This document shows, piece after piece, positions 1 through 11,688 of a stretch of DNA of 64,000 nt; positions within the stretch are counted from its first letter, which is position 1, and every line of letters begins with the position of its first letter. The translations under genes and the position numbers were made by a program. The stretch lies in assembly GCF_022565775.1 (NCBI RefSeq), contig NZ_JAIUMC010000007.1:1-64000 (forward strand). Direction: 5' to 3'. The notes beneath the pieces were generated by a model. That model saw nothing but the letters and a program-made list of their open reading frames with translations. It did not search any database and was not told the DNA's origin. The stretch comes from Natronospirillum sp. (lineage in GTDB: Bacteria; Pseudomonadota; Gammaproteobacteria; Pseudomonadales; Natronospirillaceae).

Positions 1-223
1 TGGCCCGCCCGACCGGGACCAGTGAGCGGCGGAAACAAGGCACCACTGTTCGCGGTCTGCTGGCCCGGTTTGGCCTCAGGCAACAAGTCCAATGCAGAGT
101 ATCGCCCACGGGGTGGGCTCCTACGGAGGGGGTGCAGGGCCTGGAGCCGCGCATGGGGTACGGTTCCGGGCGCCGCCGAGCGCGGCCAAGGCCGGCGCCT
201 ACAATGGAGGTGGCCTCATCGGC

Positions 224-1093
224 CTACAGGCGGTGGTGTTGGTGGGTGGGGAGTTGGGTGCGGATGCGTTTGAGGTAGTCGCGGCTGATGCGGCCGATGA
301 GCACGTCGGGTTCGGAGGCCAGGGCGGCCCGGGCGTCGCCCCAGGGGTCTATCAACTGGCTGTGGCCCCAGGTGCGGCGCTTGCTGTCATGCCAGCCGCA
401 CTGATTGACGCCCAGCACATAGCAGCCCTGCTCCACCGCTCGGGCACGCAGCAGCAAACCCCAGTGCGCCTGGCCGGTGCTGTGGGTAAAGGCGGAAGGC
501 ACCAGTATCAGCTCGGCACCCTGCTGGCGCAGGGCATCATAGAGTTCCGGAAAACGCAGGTCATAGCAGACCGTCAGGCCGACGCGAAGCGGCTCTCCAT
601 CATCGGCCGGAATATCCCAGGTTACCACCGAAGACCCCGGCGCGTAATGGTCCGACTCCCGGTAGCTGCCATAGGCGTCGCCCACATCCACGTCGAACAG
701 ATGAATCTTGTCATAGCGCGCGATCTGACGGCCGTCGGGCCCAAACACCCGACTGGCGGCCAGGCTTTTACCGGTCTTCTCATCGTGAATCGGCACCGTG
801 CCGGCCACCAGATAGATGCCATGTTCTCTGGCCTGTTGGCTGGCCCAGTCACTGATCGAGCCTGCATCGCCGGCCGCTTCCTGCTGCGCCACCGTGTCGA
901 AAGCGCCTGTACCCAGAGTGCCAAAATTCTCCGGCAGCACCACCAGACGGGCCTGCTGGGCCACAGCCTGCTCTATGCCCTGCGCGGCGTCCGCCAGGCT
1001 GTCTTCAACGGTGCCGCCACTGGTCATCTGCACACCGGCAACGGTCAGTATCGGGTTCTGCTCCGCCGTCGGGCTGGCAGATTTATCGGGCAT
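224..1093 (-). CDS. carbon-nitrogen hydrolase (nitrilase/omega-amidase family)
   Basis: Motifs VVLPENF, YDKIHLFDVDVG, GLTVCYDLRFPELYDALRQQGAELILVPSAFT. Internal Met (MPDKSAS) preferred as start; overlaps the yhdP 3' end. Confidence 0.88.
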   Translation of the reverse strand: MPDKSASPTAEQNPILTVAGVQMTSGGTVEDSLADAAQGIEQAVAQQARLVVLPENFGTLGTGAFDTVAQQEAAGDAGSISDWASQQAREHGIYLVAGTVPIHDEKTGKSLAASRVFGPDGRQIARYDKIHLFDVDVGDAYGSYRESDHYAPGSSVVTWDIPADDGEPLRVGLTVCYDLRFPELYDALRQQGAELILVPSAFTHSTGQAHWGLLLRARAVEQGCYVLGVNQCGWHDSKRRTWGHSQLIDPWGDARAALASEPDVLIGRISRDYLKRIRTQLPTHQHHRL

Positions 1094-4000
1094 CAGGTCC
1101 GAAGAGCTCACGCATTCTCTCCTCCAGGGTTGCTTCATTGCCCCTGATATCACTGTCAAAGAGCCGGCTGGCTCTGACGTCCGGCCGGGCAAGCGGCCCG
1201 CTGATCTCGGTGCGCACGCTGAACAGGCGCTCCAGTTCGCGCTCGAAAGCCCGCTCACCGAATATGACCATCAATGCCACGGGTGGCGAGAAGCCGGCCC
1301 CCAGCGCCAGCAGACCTGCAGTATTGCTGACCCGGGCGATGACGACGCCCTCGGCATCCAGTTCATCCTGCAGCATATCGTAATCACCACCGAAGAACAT
1401 GCGGGCACCACTGCCATCCAGCGACAAGCGCTCGCCCACACTGACCAGACCCTCTTCTACCAGCAGATCACCGCGAATACGATCGTAGGAAATACCAGCC
1501 GAGAACACGTCCCGAAAATCCAGGGCCAGGCGACGGAAAATGCGGGTGACATTGAGCAGACCGATCACCCGGATGGCATCAAAATCTTCCAGTTCGCGCA
1601 GGTTGCCGTCACGCACATCGAAGCCAACCTGGCCCCGCACACCACGGCCGTCAAAGGCCAGCGGACTGCCCTGCCAACTCAGTTCTGCCGAGCCCTGGGC
1701 ACGGTTGCTGGTGATCACCGGTGTCAGACCCGAGGCCACCAATACATCCGCCAGGTCACCGGTCGAGGCACGTAAATTCATGCTGGAGCTATGCTGCCCG
1801 GTAAGGGGGGTCTGCCATTCCATGTAGCCGTTAAGATTGACACCCCGGACGTCTCCGTTGATCCGGTCCACACGCAACCCTTCGGCGCGCGGACTCAGGG
1901 CAAACGCCCACTCGCCGAAAGATTCCGCATTGTAAGTCAGATTGTCGATCTCGATTTCCATGTGGGGCAACCAGGTCGGGTCAAGCTGTGCCAGCCAGTC
2001 CTGGTCCGGGTCATACTGGTATGGATCACGACGACGGCGCACGTCGGCGAGTAACAGTGGCTCGTCGTCCAATGCAGTGGCATCTTCCACAACCGCAGGA
2101 AGAATGACCCGGACCAGGTCGCCCAGGTGCAAAAAATCCAGAGCCAGCAGGGTTGGTTCACCCTGCTGGTCAGGCACTGACAGTGTGCCACCGACACGCC
2201 GTGAATCGACACGGGCGACCCATTGCTCTGCCTCTCTCTCCAGCGTCATGGTGCCACCGTCGGCTTGATAATCGCCAAGGAGCAGACTGTCCGTCTGCGC
2301 CCGTATCTCATGCAGACGGGTATCTGCAAGTGCATCAAGCAGGGCACGAAGGCCAGAGGGCGCGAGTAACTCTGGAGCGAGATCGACAATCTCGACTGGC
2401 ACTGGAGGCCCCTCAACTTCGGGCTCGATACCCTCCCCTTCTGCCTGCGGCAAAGTGGCCGCAGCCAGCGGGCCGGGCAGCGCATACAGGGGCTGTATCT
2501 GCGCCCAGGCCTCGGCCCAGGCCTGTACATTGATTTCGGGGAGTTGAGCGCCAAGTTGAATATGATTGTCGGGCACAGACCCCGGCTCCCCATCACCCAA
2601 CTGAATGGCGCCGGCTCTCGGAATCCAGTCAGCGCCGGCGCGCAAGTCGATATCAAGCGCGTCGTCATAGTTTGCGCGGATACGATGATCGCCCTCTCTC
2701 AGGGTCAATTGCAGGTCCAGCGGCCGACCCTCAGCGGCCTGCTTGCCCAGGGGCTCCGGAAAGTCGAGTGCCAGGCCGCGCAGGTCAGAGCTGGCCTGCA
2801 AATCTATGCTCCCTTCCTGCACCGACAATTCACCCTGATAGTCGATACTGGCCGACTGGCTGGCCAGCCAGGGGTCCTGCAGCCAGAGGCCCAGTTCAGC
2901 CAGTGGTATCAACCCTTGACCGGGAAAATAAAGTCGCCAGGCGCCATCTGGCAGTACTTCAGTCTGCATGGACGCTGCCAGTGGCCCGCCGAACAGCTCA
3001 GCCTGCAGGCCAGGTGAGCGCAGTCCACGCTGGGTGGACAGAAACAGAGGGCCATTGATCTCGTTGAAGCGAAGATTCTGCGTCGGCATGACCAGTTCGC
3101 TGTCCTGAACCGTCATGGCCAGCTCCAGTTCCACCGGCGCGTCAAAGAGGGGGATGCGCAGATCCAAATCACCGGAAACCCGGCCATCCAATTGCCAGTT
3201 CAGTATTTCCGGCGGCACCATGTCGCGCACTGGAGAATCCGTGACCAGTTGCCAGGCATCGCGACCCTCTGCTTCGCTGTAACCGGAAACAAAAACCGAG
3301 GTGTTTTCGACGAAGGGCAAACGAAGGCGGCCCTGATCCAGGGTCAGTTCCGCATACTGGCCGGTGTCCAGGCGCGCATTGATGCCATTGTGGTCAAGAA
3401 AGAAATTACCTCCAACCTGCTCGAACTCGGGCCAGTTTTCATCGATTTCGATGGTGGCCGAGGCGACGTCAGCGCCAATCTTGCCGATACGCGTACGCAG
3501 GTCATCGGCAAAGATGTTGGGCATGGCGATTGCCCAGGGGCCGCCTTCAACATCCTGCAAACGAGTGTGCATCCAGTCGAGAATATTGGCCGGCAATTGA
3601 ATCGGCAGGCCACTGAACAGGCTTTCGGTGTGCAGCCGTTCTCCGGCCAGGGCCAAGGACAGAATGGTCTCAGCAGCCGACTCTCGTTCCGGGTCCATGG
3701 CCGTGGAAAAGGCAAACCGCCCCAGTACCCGACCACTGTCCCGCCAGTCGAAATCAACTTCGGAGCTGGCGATCTGAAGTTTCAGATCTTCTGACAGATG
3801 CCAGGCGACGGAGCCTGCACGGACGTCCATCAAAATGGGTTCGGGCAGCGAATTGGGCAACCTGACCTGCAGCGGGCCCGGCTCCACAGACACCACCCCC
3901 TGGCGCAGCCCGGCGCTGAATCGGGCATCGACCTGATCAAAACCCGGGATCTGCCCGAGATGCCCAAACTCGCCATTGCGAATAAGACCAGAGGCGCTCA

Positions 4001-5186
4001 GGCCCTCCAGGTCCCAGTCACCCTCTATGCGCGGTATATGGAGGGCCAGATCATTGACCTGCCCTCGGATACTGTGCCGCGTGAACAGGTCCACCGGCAG
4101 CCAGGGCTCCACCATGGCACCCAGAGTCACCACGGACAGTTGGCTGGTGTCCACGGTCAGGCCGTCCGGGCTCAGTGCAATATCATGACTGGACGGCAAC
4201 CAGGTCTGATCGTTGTAGCTGAAACTGATGTCACGCAACCGGACTCGGTGCTCGTCTTCGCCACCCGGCTCCCAGTGCAATGCGGCAGACAAGTCCTGCA
4301 GGCTCTGCTCGGCCTCATCATTGGGCGCCCGGAACCGCAGATTGGCCTGCTGAAGGTCAGCCTGCAGATATTGCAGGCGACCATCACGCCAGCGCAGCCA
4401 CCAGTTGGCCGCCAGCTCGAGCTGATTCAGTTCAAAGTCGGGGAGATCCGGCAGGGCTCCACGGAAAGGGGAAAGATCGAGCGTGTCATGGCGTAGATAG
4501 GCATACACATCCGGGTTGTTGCGAGTGTCGCGGGCTTCTATCTGCAAGCCGGCAGTGACTGCCTGACCTTCAGGATCGAAAATCAGCTCGCCACTGAGCT
4601 CGTGGTATTCGTGAGTGCCAATGATAAGGGCGTCCGCCAGCAGAATATCAAGGCTCTCATCGTCACTGGTCAGCGTGAGCACCATGTCACGCAGACGAAT
4701 GGCGTCCTGCTCCAGCAACTGATTGTAGGCGGTTTCGAATACCTCTCGCAATTGTACATCCCGCTCCAGGATGGCGAAGGCAGGCACCTGCCACCGGTCA
4801 CCGTCCTGAACGGCCTCGACGCGGCCGCCATTGACCTGAAAACGGTTGAAAATGACATTCTGCTTGGCCAGCGACGTCAGCAGTGCCGGCTCCAGCGTCA
4901 CGCTGGTCAGCTCAAACGAATCACCAATCGACAGCCCTCGCACTGTGAATACCGGCCCGAACCCGCGCCACTCGCCCTGAATACCGGCAATGGACACGGG
5001 CTGTTCAAGCAGCTCGGAAAAATAGCTCTCGAGGGTAGGTGTGGTACGCTCGACCATGGGCGCAAGCTGCCGCCCGGCAATCACATAGACCACCATCAGC
5101 AGCGCCAAAAGCGCCATCGAACGCCACACGGCGCGGCGCAGGTTGAACAGCGTGGTGCGGGCGCTCATACTGACTCGGCCCTCCAC
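1083..5186 (-). CDS. yhdP: YhdP family AsmA-like envelope protein (1367 aa)
   Basis: N-terminal TM helix, very long beta-rich AsmA/TamB-like protein, position between rng and a nitrilase gene as in many gammaproteobacteria. Confidence 0.88.
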   Translation of the reverse strand: MEGRVSMSARTTLFNLRRAVWRSMALLALLMVVYVIAGRQLAPMVERTTPTLESYFSELLEQPVSIAGIQGEWRGFGPVFTVRGLSIGDSFELTSVTLEPALLTSLAKQNVIFNRFQVNGGRVEAVQDGDRWQVPAFAILERDVQLREVFETAYNQLLEQDAIRLRDMVLTLTSDDESLDILLADALIIGTHEYHELSGELIFDPEGQAVTAGLQIEARDTRNNPDVYAYLRHDTLDLSPFRGALPDLPDFELNQLELAANWWLRWRDGRLQYLQADLQQANLRFRAPNDEAEQSLQDLSAALHWEPGGEDEHRVRLRDISFSYNDQTWLPSSHDIALSPDGLTVDTSQLSVVTLGAMVEPWLPVDLFTRHSIRGQVNDLALHIPRIEGDWDLEGLSASGLIRNGEFGHLGQIPGFDQVDARFSAGLRQGVVSVEPGPLQVRLPNSLPEPILMDVRAGSVAWHLSEDLKLQIASSEVDFDWRDSGRVLGRFAFSTAMDPERESAAETILSLALAGERLHTESLFSGLPIQLPANILDWMHTRLQDVEGGPWAIAMPNIFADDLRTRIGKIGADVASATIEIDENWPEFEQVGGNFFLDHNGINARLDTGQYAELTLDQGRLRLPFVENTSVFVSGYSEAEGRDAWQLVTDSPVRDMVPPEILNWQLDGRVSGDLDLRIPLFDAPVELELAMTVQDSELVMPTQNLRFNEINGPLFLSTQRGLRSPGLQAELFGGPLAASMQTEVLPDGAWRLYFPGQGLIPLAELGLWLQDPWLASQSASIDYQGELSVQEGSIDLQASSDLRGLALDFPEPLGKQAAEGRPLDLQLTLREGDHRIRANYDDALDIDLRAGADWIPRAGAIQLGDGEPGSVPDNHIQLGAQLPEINVQAWAEAWAQIQPLYALPGPLAAATLPQAEGEGIEPEVEGPPVPVEIVDLAPELLAPSGLRALLDALADTRLHEIRAQTDSLLLGDYQADGGTMTLEREAEQWVARVDSRRVGGTLSVPDQQGEPTLLALDFLHLGDLVRVILPAVVEDATALDDEPLLLADVRRRRDPYQYDPDQDWLAQLDPTWLPHMEIEIDNLTYNAESFGEWAFALSPRAEGLRVDRINGDVRGVNLNGYMEWQTPLTGQHSSSMNLRASTGDLADVLVASGLTPVITSNRAQGSAELSWQGSPLAFDGRGVRGQVGFDVRDGNLRELEDFDAIRVIGLLNVTRIFRRLALDFRDVFSAGISYDRIRGDLLVEEGLVSVGERLSLDGSGARMFFGGDYDMLQDELDAEGVVIARVSNTAGLLALGAGFSPPVALMVIFGERAFERELERLFSVRTEISGPLARPDVRASRLFDSDIRGNEATLEERMRELFGPDAR

Positions 5187-5195
5187 CCGCGTGGA

Positions 5196-6647
5196 TCAAA
5201 GCAGAACCACATCAAACTGGTCAGTCTGATACAGTGATTCCACTTGAAATTTGAGCGGTTTGCCAATGAATTCCTCCAGATCGGCTACTGCGGCAGATTC
5301 CTCATCCAGCAGTCGATCAACCACAGACTGTGACGCCAACACCATATAGCTGCGGTTATCGTATGCGCGTTCCTCGCGCATGATTTCGCGGAATATCTCG
5401 TAACACACCGTCTGCGCCGTTTTCATCCTGCCCCGCCCGCCGCAAGCGGGGCAGATGTCGGTGAGCAGATGTTCGAGACTCTCGCGTGTTCGTTTGCGGG
5501 TCATTTCCACCAGGCCCAACTCGGACACGCCGGTCACCTTGGTTTTTGCATGATCCCGCTCCAGTGTTTTCTCCAGCATCCGCAGTACCTGGCGACGATG
5601 TTCCGGATCTGCCATATCGATAAAATCAATGATGATGATCCCGCCCAGGTTGCGCAGCCTCAGTTGCCGCACGATGGTGGCAACGGCTTCCAGGTTGGTC
5701 TTGAAAATCGTTTCTTCCAGGTTGCGGTGCCCGACATAGCCGCCCGTATTGACGTCAATGGTCGACATGGCCTCTGTCTGATCGAAGATGACATAGCCTC
5801 CGCTTTTGAGGTCCACCTTGCGCGACAGGGCCCGTTCCAGTTCTTCTTCTACGCCGAACAGATCGAAAATCGGTCGTTCGCCAGGATAATATTCGAAAAC
5901 CGGCTCGACTTCCGGGTTGTACTTGCGCACAAACTCAATCGTTCGAGCATAGGTCTCGCGCGAGTCAACGCGGATTTTCTCCACATCAGTGCGCACCATG
6001 TCTCTGGCGACGCGCAGAAACAACGGCAGGTCTTCATAAACGATGTGCGGGGGCGTCCGATCACGGGTCTTTTCCTGCAGGGCAGCCCACAAACGCTTCA
6101 AGTAGGCCATATCGGCCCGCAATTCCGCCTCGCCGGCCCCTTCGGCCGCGGTGCGCAGAATGAACCCGCCGCTGTTGATGTCCAGTTCCTGCTGCAAACT
6201 GCTGACCAGATGGCGCAATCGCTCCCGCTCTTCCTCCCCTTCGATGCGCTGGCTGATGCCGACATGGTCGGCATCCGGCATATACACCAGATAACGTGAG
6301 GGCACTGAAAACTGGGTAGTCAGGCGAGCGCCTTTGGTGCCGATAGGGTCTTTCACCACCTGCACCATCAGTGGCTGGCCTTCCCGCACCAGCTCAGCGA
6401 TACCGGGAATGGTCTCACTGCCTGGGGCAATGTCACCGGCATGGATGAAGGCCGCCCGTTCGAGCCCGACATCAACAAACGCCGCCTGCATGCCCGGTAG
6501 CACACGCACCACCTTGCCCTGATAGATGTTGCCGACAATGCCACGTGACTGGGTCCGTTCGATGAACACTTCCTGGGCTACCCCGTTTTCCACCAGGGCG
6601 ACACGGGCTTCCATCGGTGTCACATTGACCAGTATCTCAGCATTCAT
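5196..6647 (-). CDS. rng: ribonuclease G
   Basis: N-terminus MNAEILVNVTPMEARVALVENG; S1-like GNIYQGKVVRVLPGMQAAFVDVG; GGIIIIDFIDM; CPACGGRG. Confidence 0.95.
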   Translation of the reverse strand: MNAEILVNVTPMEARVALVENGVAQEVFIERTQSRGIVGNIYQGKVVRVLPGMQAAFVDVGLERAAFIHAGDIAPGSETIPGIAELVREGQPLMVQVVKDPIGTKGARLTTQFSVPSRYLVYMPDADHVGISQRIEGEEERERLRHLVSSLQQELDINSGGFILRTAAEGAGEAELRADMAYLKRLWAALQEKTRDRTPPHIVYEDLPLFLRVARDMVRTDVEKIRVDSRETYARTIEFVRKYNPEVEPVFEYYPGERPIFDLFGVEEELERALSRKVDLKSGGYVIFDQTEAMSTIDVNTGGYVGHRNLEETIFKTNLEAVATIVRQLRLRNLGGIIIIDFIDMADPEHRRQVLRMLEKTLERDHAKTKVTGVSELGLVEMTRKRTRESLEHLLTDICPACGGRGRMKTAQTVCYEIFREIMREERAYDNRSYMVLASQSVVDRLLDEESAAVADLEEFIGKPLKFQVESLYQTDQFDVVLL

Positions 6648-7282
6648 GTCAGGCGTTGTCCTTTGTGTGATCCATTGTCGTGAGTGTTCCGGGGTGAACC
6701 GGCGGACAGCAGATCGAAACCGGCTTCCTGCAGCAACTGTGCGGTCAGATCAATCGGCAATCCCATGACTGCATGATAATTGCCATCGATGCGCTGCACA
6801 AAGCGGGCACCTGCACCCTGTATACCATAAGCCCCTGCCTTGTCGGCCGGTTCGCCGGTCGCCCAGTAGGCCGCAATGTCATCAACACTGAGAGGGTGAA
6901 ACCAGACCCGGGTAGCGCTTTGCCGGTGGCGCACCAAGCCATCCGGGCTGCACAGGGCAACGGCAGTCAGCACGTCATGCTCAGCGCCCGACAGGGCCCG
7001 CAGCATACGGTGCGCATCCGCCTGATCCAGGGGCTTGCCAAGAATCTGCCCGTCCTTGACCACGGTGGTATCGGCGCCCAGTACCCAGGTATCGTGCGGT
7101 GCATCGAGCAATTGCTGTACGTGCCGCGCCTTCTCGATGGCCATGCGGTCAACATAAATGGCAGGGCTTTCTGCCGCCAGCGGCGTCTCATCAATATGAC
7201 CTGCCTGGACGGCAAAAGGTATTCCCAAGAGTTCCAGCAGCTCTTTACGCCGGGGAGAGGCAGAACCCAGAATCAGTGTCAT
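6644..7282 (-). CDS. Maf family nucleotide pyrophosphatase
   Basis: N-terminus LILGSASPRRKELLELLGIPF; GADTTV; YGIQGAGARFVQRIDGNYHAVMGLP. Confidence 0.93.
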   Translation of the reverse strand: MTLILGSASPRRKELLELLGIPFAVQAGHIDETPLAAESPAIYVDRMAIEKARHVQQLLDAPHDTWVLGADTTVVKDGQILGKPLDQADAHRMLRALSGAEHDVLTAVALCSPDGLVRHRQSATRVWFHPLSVDDIAAYWATGEPADKAGAYGIQGAGARFVQRIDGNYHAVMGLPIDLTAQLLQEAGFDLLSAGSPRNTHDNGSHKGQRLT

Positions 7283-7286
7283 CTTT

Positions 7287-7778
7287 CTATTTTACCCGGT
7301 ATCGGATACGCAGACCACGAAGGGTCAGGTAAATCAAAGGCCACAGCAGCGCACTGCTGAGGGCTGGCAGAAGATAAAGACCACCGGGCGCAAACCCAGC
7401 CCCGAACAGCGCCCGCAGCGCCTGCTTGATAACCAGATAGGCACCAATGATCAGCAGTATCATGCCCGCCTGCTGCACCGGTGGGTAGATCCGTATCCGC
7501 TGGTGCAGTGCCAGTGCCGTGAAGGCGACAAAAGCCATGGCAACGCCCTGCATGCCCAGTGGCTTGCCACCATGAACATCCATGACCACACCGACCAGAA
7601 AGGCAAACAAGATACCGAACCGATAGGGAATGGCGAGCACCCAGTAGATCACCACCAGAGCCACCCACTCAGGGGCTGCATAGGCCGCCCAGCCGGGTAA
7701 GCCAAAGGTACTCAGCAGGATGGCCAGTACAAGGGTGGCATAAGGCACCCAGAGGTTATTCGCCTTGGGTATCTCCAC
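7287..7778 (-). CDS. mreD: rod shape-determining protein MreD
   Basis: Multi-TM protein directly downstream of mreC. A GTG start at 7778 gives about 163 aa, the usual MreD size; the ORF-track start is probably too long. Confidence 0.88.
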   Translation of the reverse strand: MEIPKANNLWVPYATLVLAILLSTFGLPGWAAYAAPEWVALVVIYWVLAIPYRFGILFAFLVGVVMDVHGGKPLGMQGVAMAFVAFTALALHQRIRIYPPVQQAGMILLIIGAYLVIKQALRALFGAGFAPGGLYLLPALSSALLWPLIYLTLRGLRIRYRVK

Positions 7779-8616
7779 GCCGATTCCTGTTGTTGTTCTG
7801 AGTATCAACGAGCAGCACATGTCGAGTCCGATCCAGTTCCGCAAGCGGCCTGGCCCGAACTTCGGAGAACTGTGCACCCGGAATGCGTTCTACCCGGCTG
7901 ACTTCCGCCACCGGATAACCCATCGGGAAGCGCCCGCCCAGCCCGCTGGTGACCAACAGATCACCCTCCTGAATATCGGCGGTTTCGGGGACGAACATCA
8001 GGCTGAGCTCTGTCAGGTCACCGGTTCCAGTGACCGTAGTACGCACACCATTGCGGTTCACCTGAACCGGCACCGCATGGTTGGCATCACCAATCAGCAA
8101 GACCCGTGAGGTAAAGGGGTCCACCTCTATCACCTGCCCGACCAGCCCGTTGGCATCGATCACCGGCTGGCCGACATACACATTGTCGCGTGTACCGCGG
8201 TTCAGAATGACATGATGCGTAAAGGGATCAGGGTCGACACCGATCAGTTCCGCAGAAATAAACCGGTCTTCGAGCACTTCAGTGGCATTCAGCAACTGAC
8301 GCAGGCGTCGGTTTTCGATTTCCAGGGAGATCATCTGCTGTGAGCGCCGTTCGAGCACGAACAGCTGTGCCCTCAATTGCGCATTCTCTTCAATCAGCGA
8401 AGCACGGCTGGCGACTGAGCGTGAGGCCCAGTCGGCAATGGAAGAAGGAATACTGGCGACCAGACGAATAGGCGCCAGAGTCGCCGAAACGCCTTGCCGC
8501 ACATACTCAAGCTGGGCAAACCGCCAATCGGCGAGCAATAGCGCGCCTGCAAGCAGCAGAATCCAGAGAAACCGCTTACCGTATACACGCCTTTCCTGAA
8601 ACAGGGAGGTGCTCAT
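7756..8616 (-). CDS. mreC: rod shape-determining protein MreC
   Basis: N-terminal TM, coiled coil, then AELIGVDPDPFTHHVILNRGTRDNVYVGQPVIDANGLVGQV; between mreB and mreD. Confidence 0.95.
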   Translation of the reverse strand: MSTSLFQERRVYGKRFLWILLLAGALLLADWRFAQLEYVRQGVSATLAPIRLVASIPSSIADWASRSVASRASLIEENAQLRAQLFVLERRSQQMISLEIENRRLRQLLNATEVLEDRFISAELIGVDPDPFTHHVILNRGTRDNVYVGQPVIDANGLVGQVIEVDPFTSRVLLIGDANHAVPVQVNRNGVRTTVTGTGDLTELSLMFVPETADIQEGDLLVTSGLGGRFPMGYPVAEVSRVERIPGAQFSEVRARPLAELDRTRHVLLVDTQNNNRNRRGDTQGE

Positions 8617-8685
8617 GAATGACCAGTGCCTGCGGCAACGAAGGACTCACGGTCAACCACTCCGGAGTTCAGTAATAACTCCACT

Positions 8686-9786
<1,101 letters not shown>

Positions 9787-9919
9787 TCAGGCTGCAATGT
9801 ATCAGTGGCGGGGATTTTGAGCAAGGCACAAATATGGTACCTTAGCGCCTTTCTGATCCTGCCCGTGTTCGGTTTTTGCCGGTTACGGGCCCGCCCGATA
9901 GTCAACCTTGGAGAAGCGC

Positions 9920-10207
9920 ATGAGCCTTGACCGCTCGGAAGTGGAGAATATTGCCATGCTGGCACGCCTGAAAATCGACGAGCAGGATGTTCCGCGCTAT
10001 GTCGATGCCCTGTCCAGCATCCTGGATCTGGTCGATGAAATGCAGGCCATCGATACATCTGGCGTCACGCCCCTTGCCAATCCGCTCGATTCGGTGCAGC
10101 GTCTGCGCGCCGACAATGTCACTGAAGACAACCAGCGCGAACATTTTCAGAGCATAGCTCCGGCCACCGATGCTGGCCTGTATCTCGTTCCCAAAGTCAT
10201 TGAATGA
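9920..10207 (+). CDS. gatC: Asp-tRNA(Asn)/Glu-tRNA(Gln) amidotransferase subunit GatC
   Basis: [23 protein letters not shown]; immediately upstream of gatA with ATGA overlap. Confidence 0.95.
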   Translation: MSLDRSEVENIAMLARLKIDEQDVPRYVDALSSILDLVDEMQAIDTSGVTPLANPLDSVQRLRADNVTEDNQREHFQSIAPATDAGLYLVPKVIE

Positions 10208-11673
10208 ACACGGATTCCCTGATGATCAACAGTACGCTCAAGCAGTTATCCGAAGGACTGGCCAAGGCAGAGTTCACCAGCGCTGAACTGACCGACGCTT
10301 ATCTGCAACGCATTGCCGCTACCGACGGTGACCTGAATGCCTTCATTACCGTCACCGCCGACCAGGCGCGCGCCGAGGCCAAAGAGGCCGACGCGCTGCG
10401 CGCTCAGGGCAAGGCGGGCCCGCTGACCGGCATTCCGATTGCACACAAGGACATTTTCTGCACCCAGGGAGTGAGAACCTCCTGCGGGTCAAAAATGCTC
10501 GACAATTTTACGGCGCCCTACGAGTCGACCGTTACGGATAAATTACGCACCGCCGGAATGGTCATGCTGGGCAAGACCAATCTGGATGAGTTCGCCATGG
10601 GCTCCTCTACCGAGAGCTCCTTCTATGGTCCGACACGCAACCCCTGGAACACCGAGGTGATTCCCGGGGGGTCGTCAGGGGGCTCGGCAGCAGCCGTTGC
10701 CGCCGGCCAGGCCCCGGTCGCCACTGGCACCGACACCGGCGGCTCCATTCGCCAGCCTGCGGCCCTGTGCAACCTGACCGGCCTCAAGCCGACTTATGGC
10801 CGGGTGTCGCGCTGGGGCATGATTGCCTATGGTTCCTCGCTCGACCAGGGTGGACCCATTGCCCGCACAGCGGAAGACGCGGCCCTGCTGCTCAACGGCA
10901 TGGCCGGGTTCGATCACAAGGACTCCACCAGCAAGGACATTGCAGTTCCGGACTATACCGCCGATCTCGACAAGCCACTCGACGGTTTGCGCATCGGTCT
11001 GCCCGAGGAATACTTCGGCGAAGGCCTGAACAGCGACATCGCTGCCCGGGTCGAGGCTGGCGTGAAAGAGCTGGAAAAACTCGGTGCCACCGTCAAGCGC
11101 ATCAGCCTGCCGCGCACCCGGCTGTCCATTCCGGCCTACTACATCATTGCGCCGGCAGAAGCCTCCACCAACCTCTCGCGCTATGATGGCGTGCGCTACG
11201 GCTATCGTTGCGAGGCCCCCAAGGACCTCCTGGACATGTATACCCGCACCCGGGCCGAAGGCTTTGGCGAAGAGGTCAAGCGCCGCATCATGATCGGCAC
11301 CTACGCCCTGAGCGCCGGCTACTATGACGCCTACTACAACAAGGCGCAGCAGTTGCGGCGTCTGATCAAGGACGACTTCCAGAGTGCGTTCGCAGAAGTC
11401 GACGTCATTGCCGGTCCCACCACGCCTTCACCGGCCTGGAAACTGGGCGACAAGAGCAATGACCCGGTCTCCATGTATCTGGAAGACATCTACACCCTGT
11501 CGGTCAATCTGGCCGGCCTGCCGGGCATGTCCGTGCCCTGCGGTCAGGTCGACGGCCTGCCCGTCGGCCTGCAACTGATCGGCAACTACTTTGCCGAGGC
11601 GCAACTGCTCAATGTGGCACACCAGTACCAGCAGGTCACTGACTGGCATCAACAGACTCCGGCATTCGGTTAA
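10204..11673 (+). CDS. gatA: Asp-tRNA(Asn)/Glu-tRNA(Gln) amidotransferase subunit GatA
   Basis: Amidase signature [49 protein letters not shown]. Confidence 0.97.
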   Translation: MNTDSLMINSTLKQLSEGLAKAEFTSAELTDAYLQRIAATDGDLNAFITVTADQARAEAKEADALRAQGKAGPLTGIPIAHKDIFCTQGVRTSCGSKMLDNFTAPYESTVTDKLRTAGMVMLGKTNLDEFAMGSSTESSFYGPTRNPWNTEVIPGGSSGGSAAAVAAGQAPVATGTDTGGSIRQPAALCNLTGLKPTYGRVSRWGMIAYGSSLDQGGPIARTAEDAALLLNGMAGFDHKDSTSKDIAVPDYTADLDKPLDGLRIGLPEEYFGEGLNSDIAARVEAGVKELEKLGATVKRISLPRTRLSIPAYYIIAPAEASTNLSRYDGVRYGYRCEAPKDLLDMYTRTRAEGFGEEVKRRIMIGTYALSAGYYDAYYNKAQQLRRLIKDDFQSAFAEVDVIAGPTTPSPAWKLGDKSNDPVSMYLEDIYTLSVNLAGLPGMSVPCGQVDGLPVGLQLIGNYFAEAQLLNVAHQYQQVTDWHQQTPAFG

Positions 11674-11688
11674 GAGGTAGCGACGAAC

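Noticed and set aside
92-1147. 351-aa plus-strand ORF
   Set aside because: Antisense to the nitrilase-family gene, which has clear family motifs.
1931-1950. TTGTAAGTCAGATTGTC, resembling the 11-bp direct repeat
   Set aside because: Lies inside yhdP coding sequence, only one intact half-site, no start codon suitably placed.
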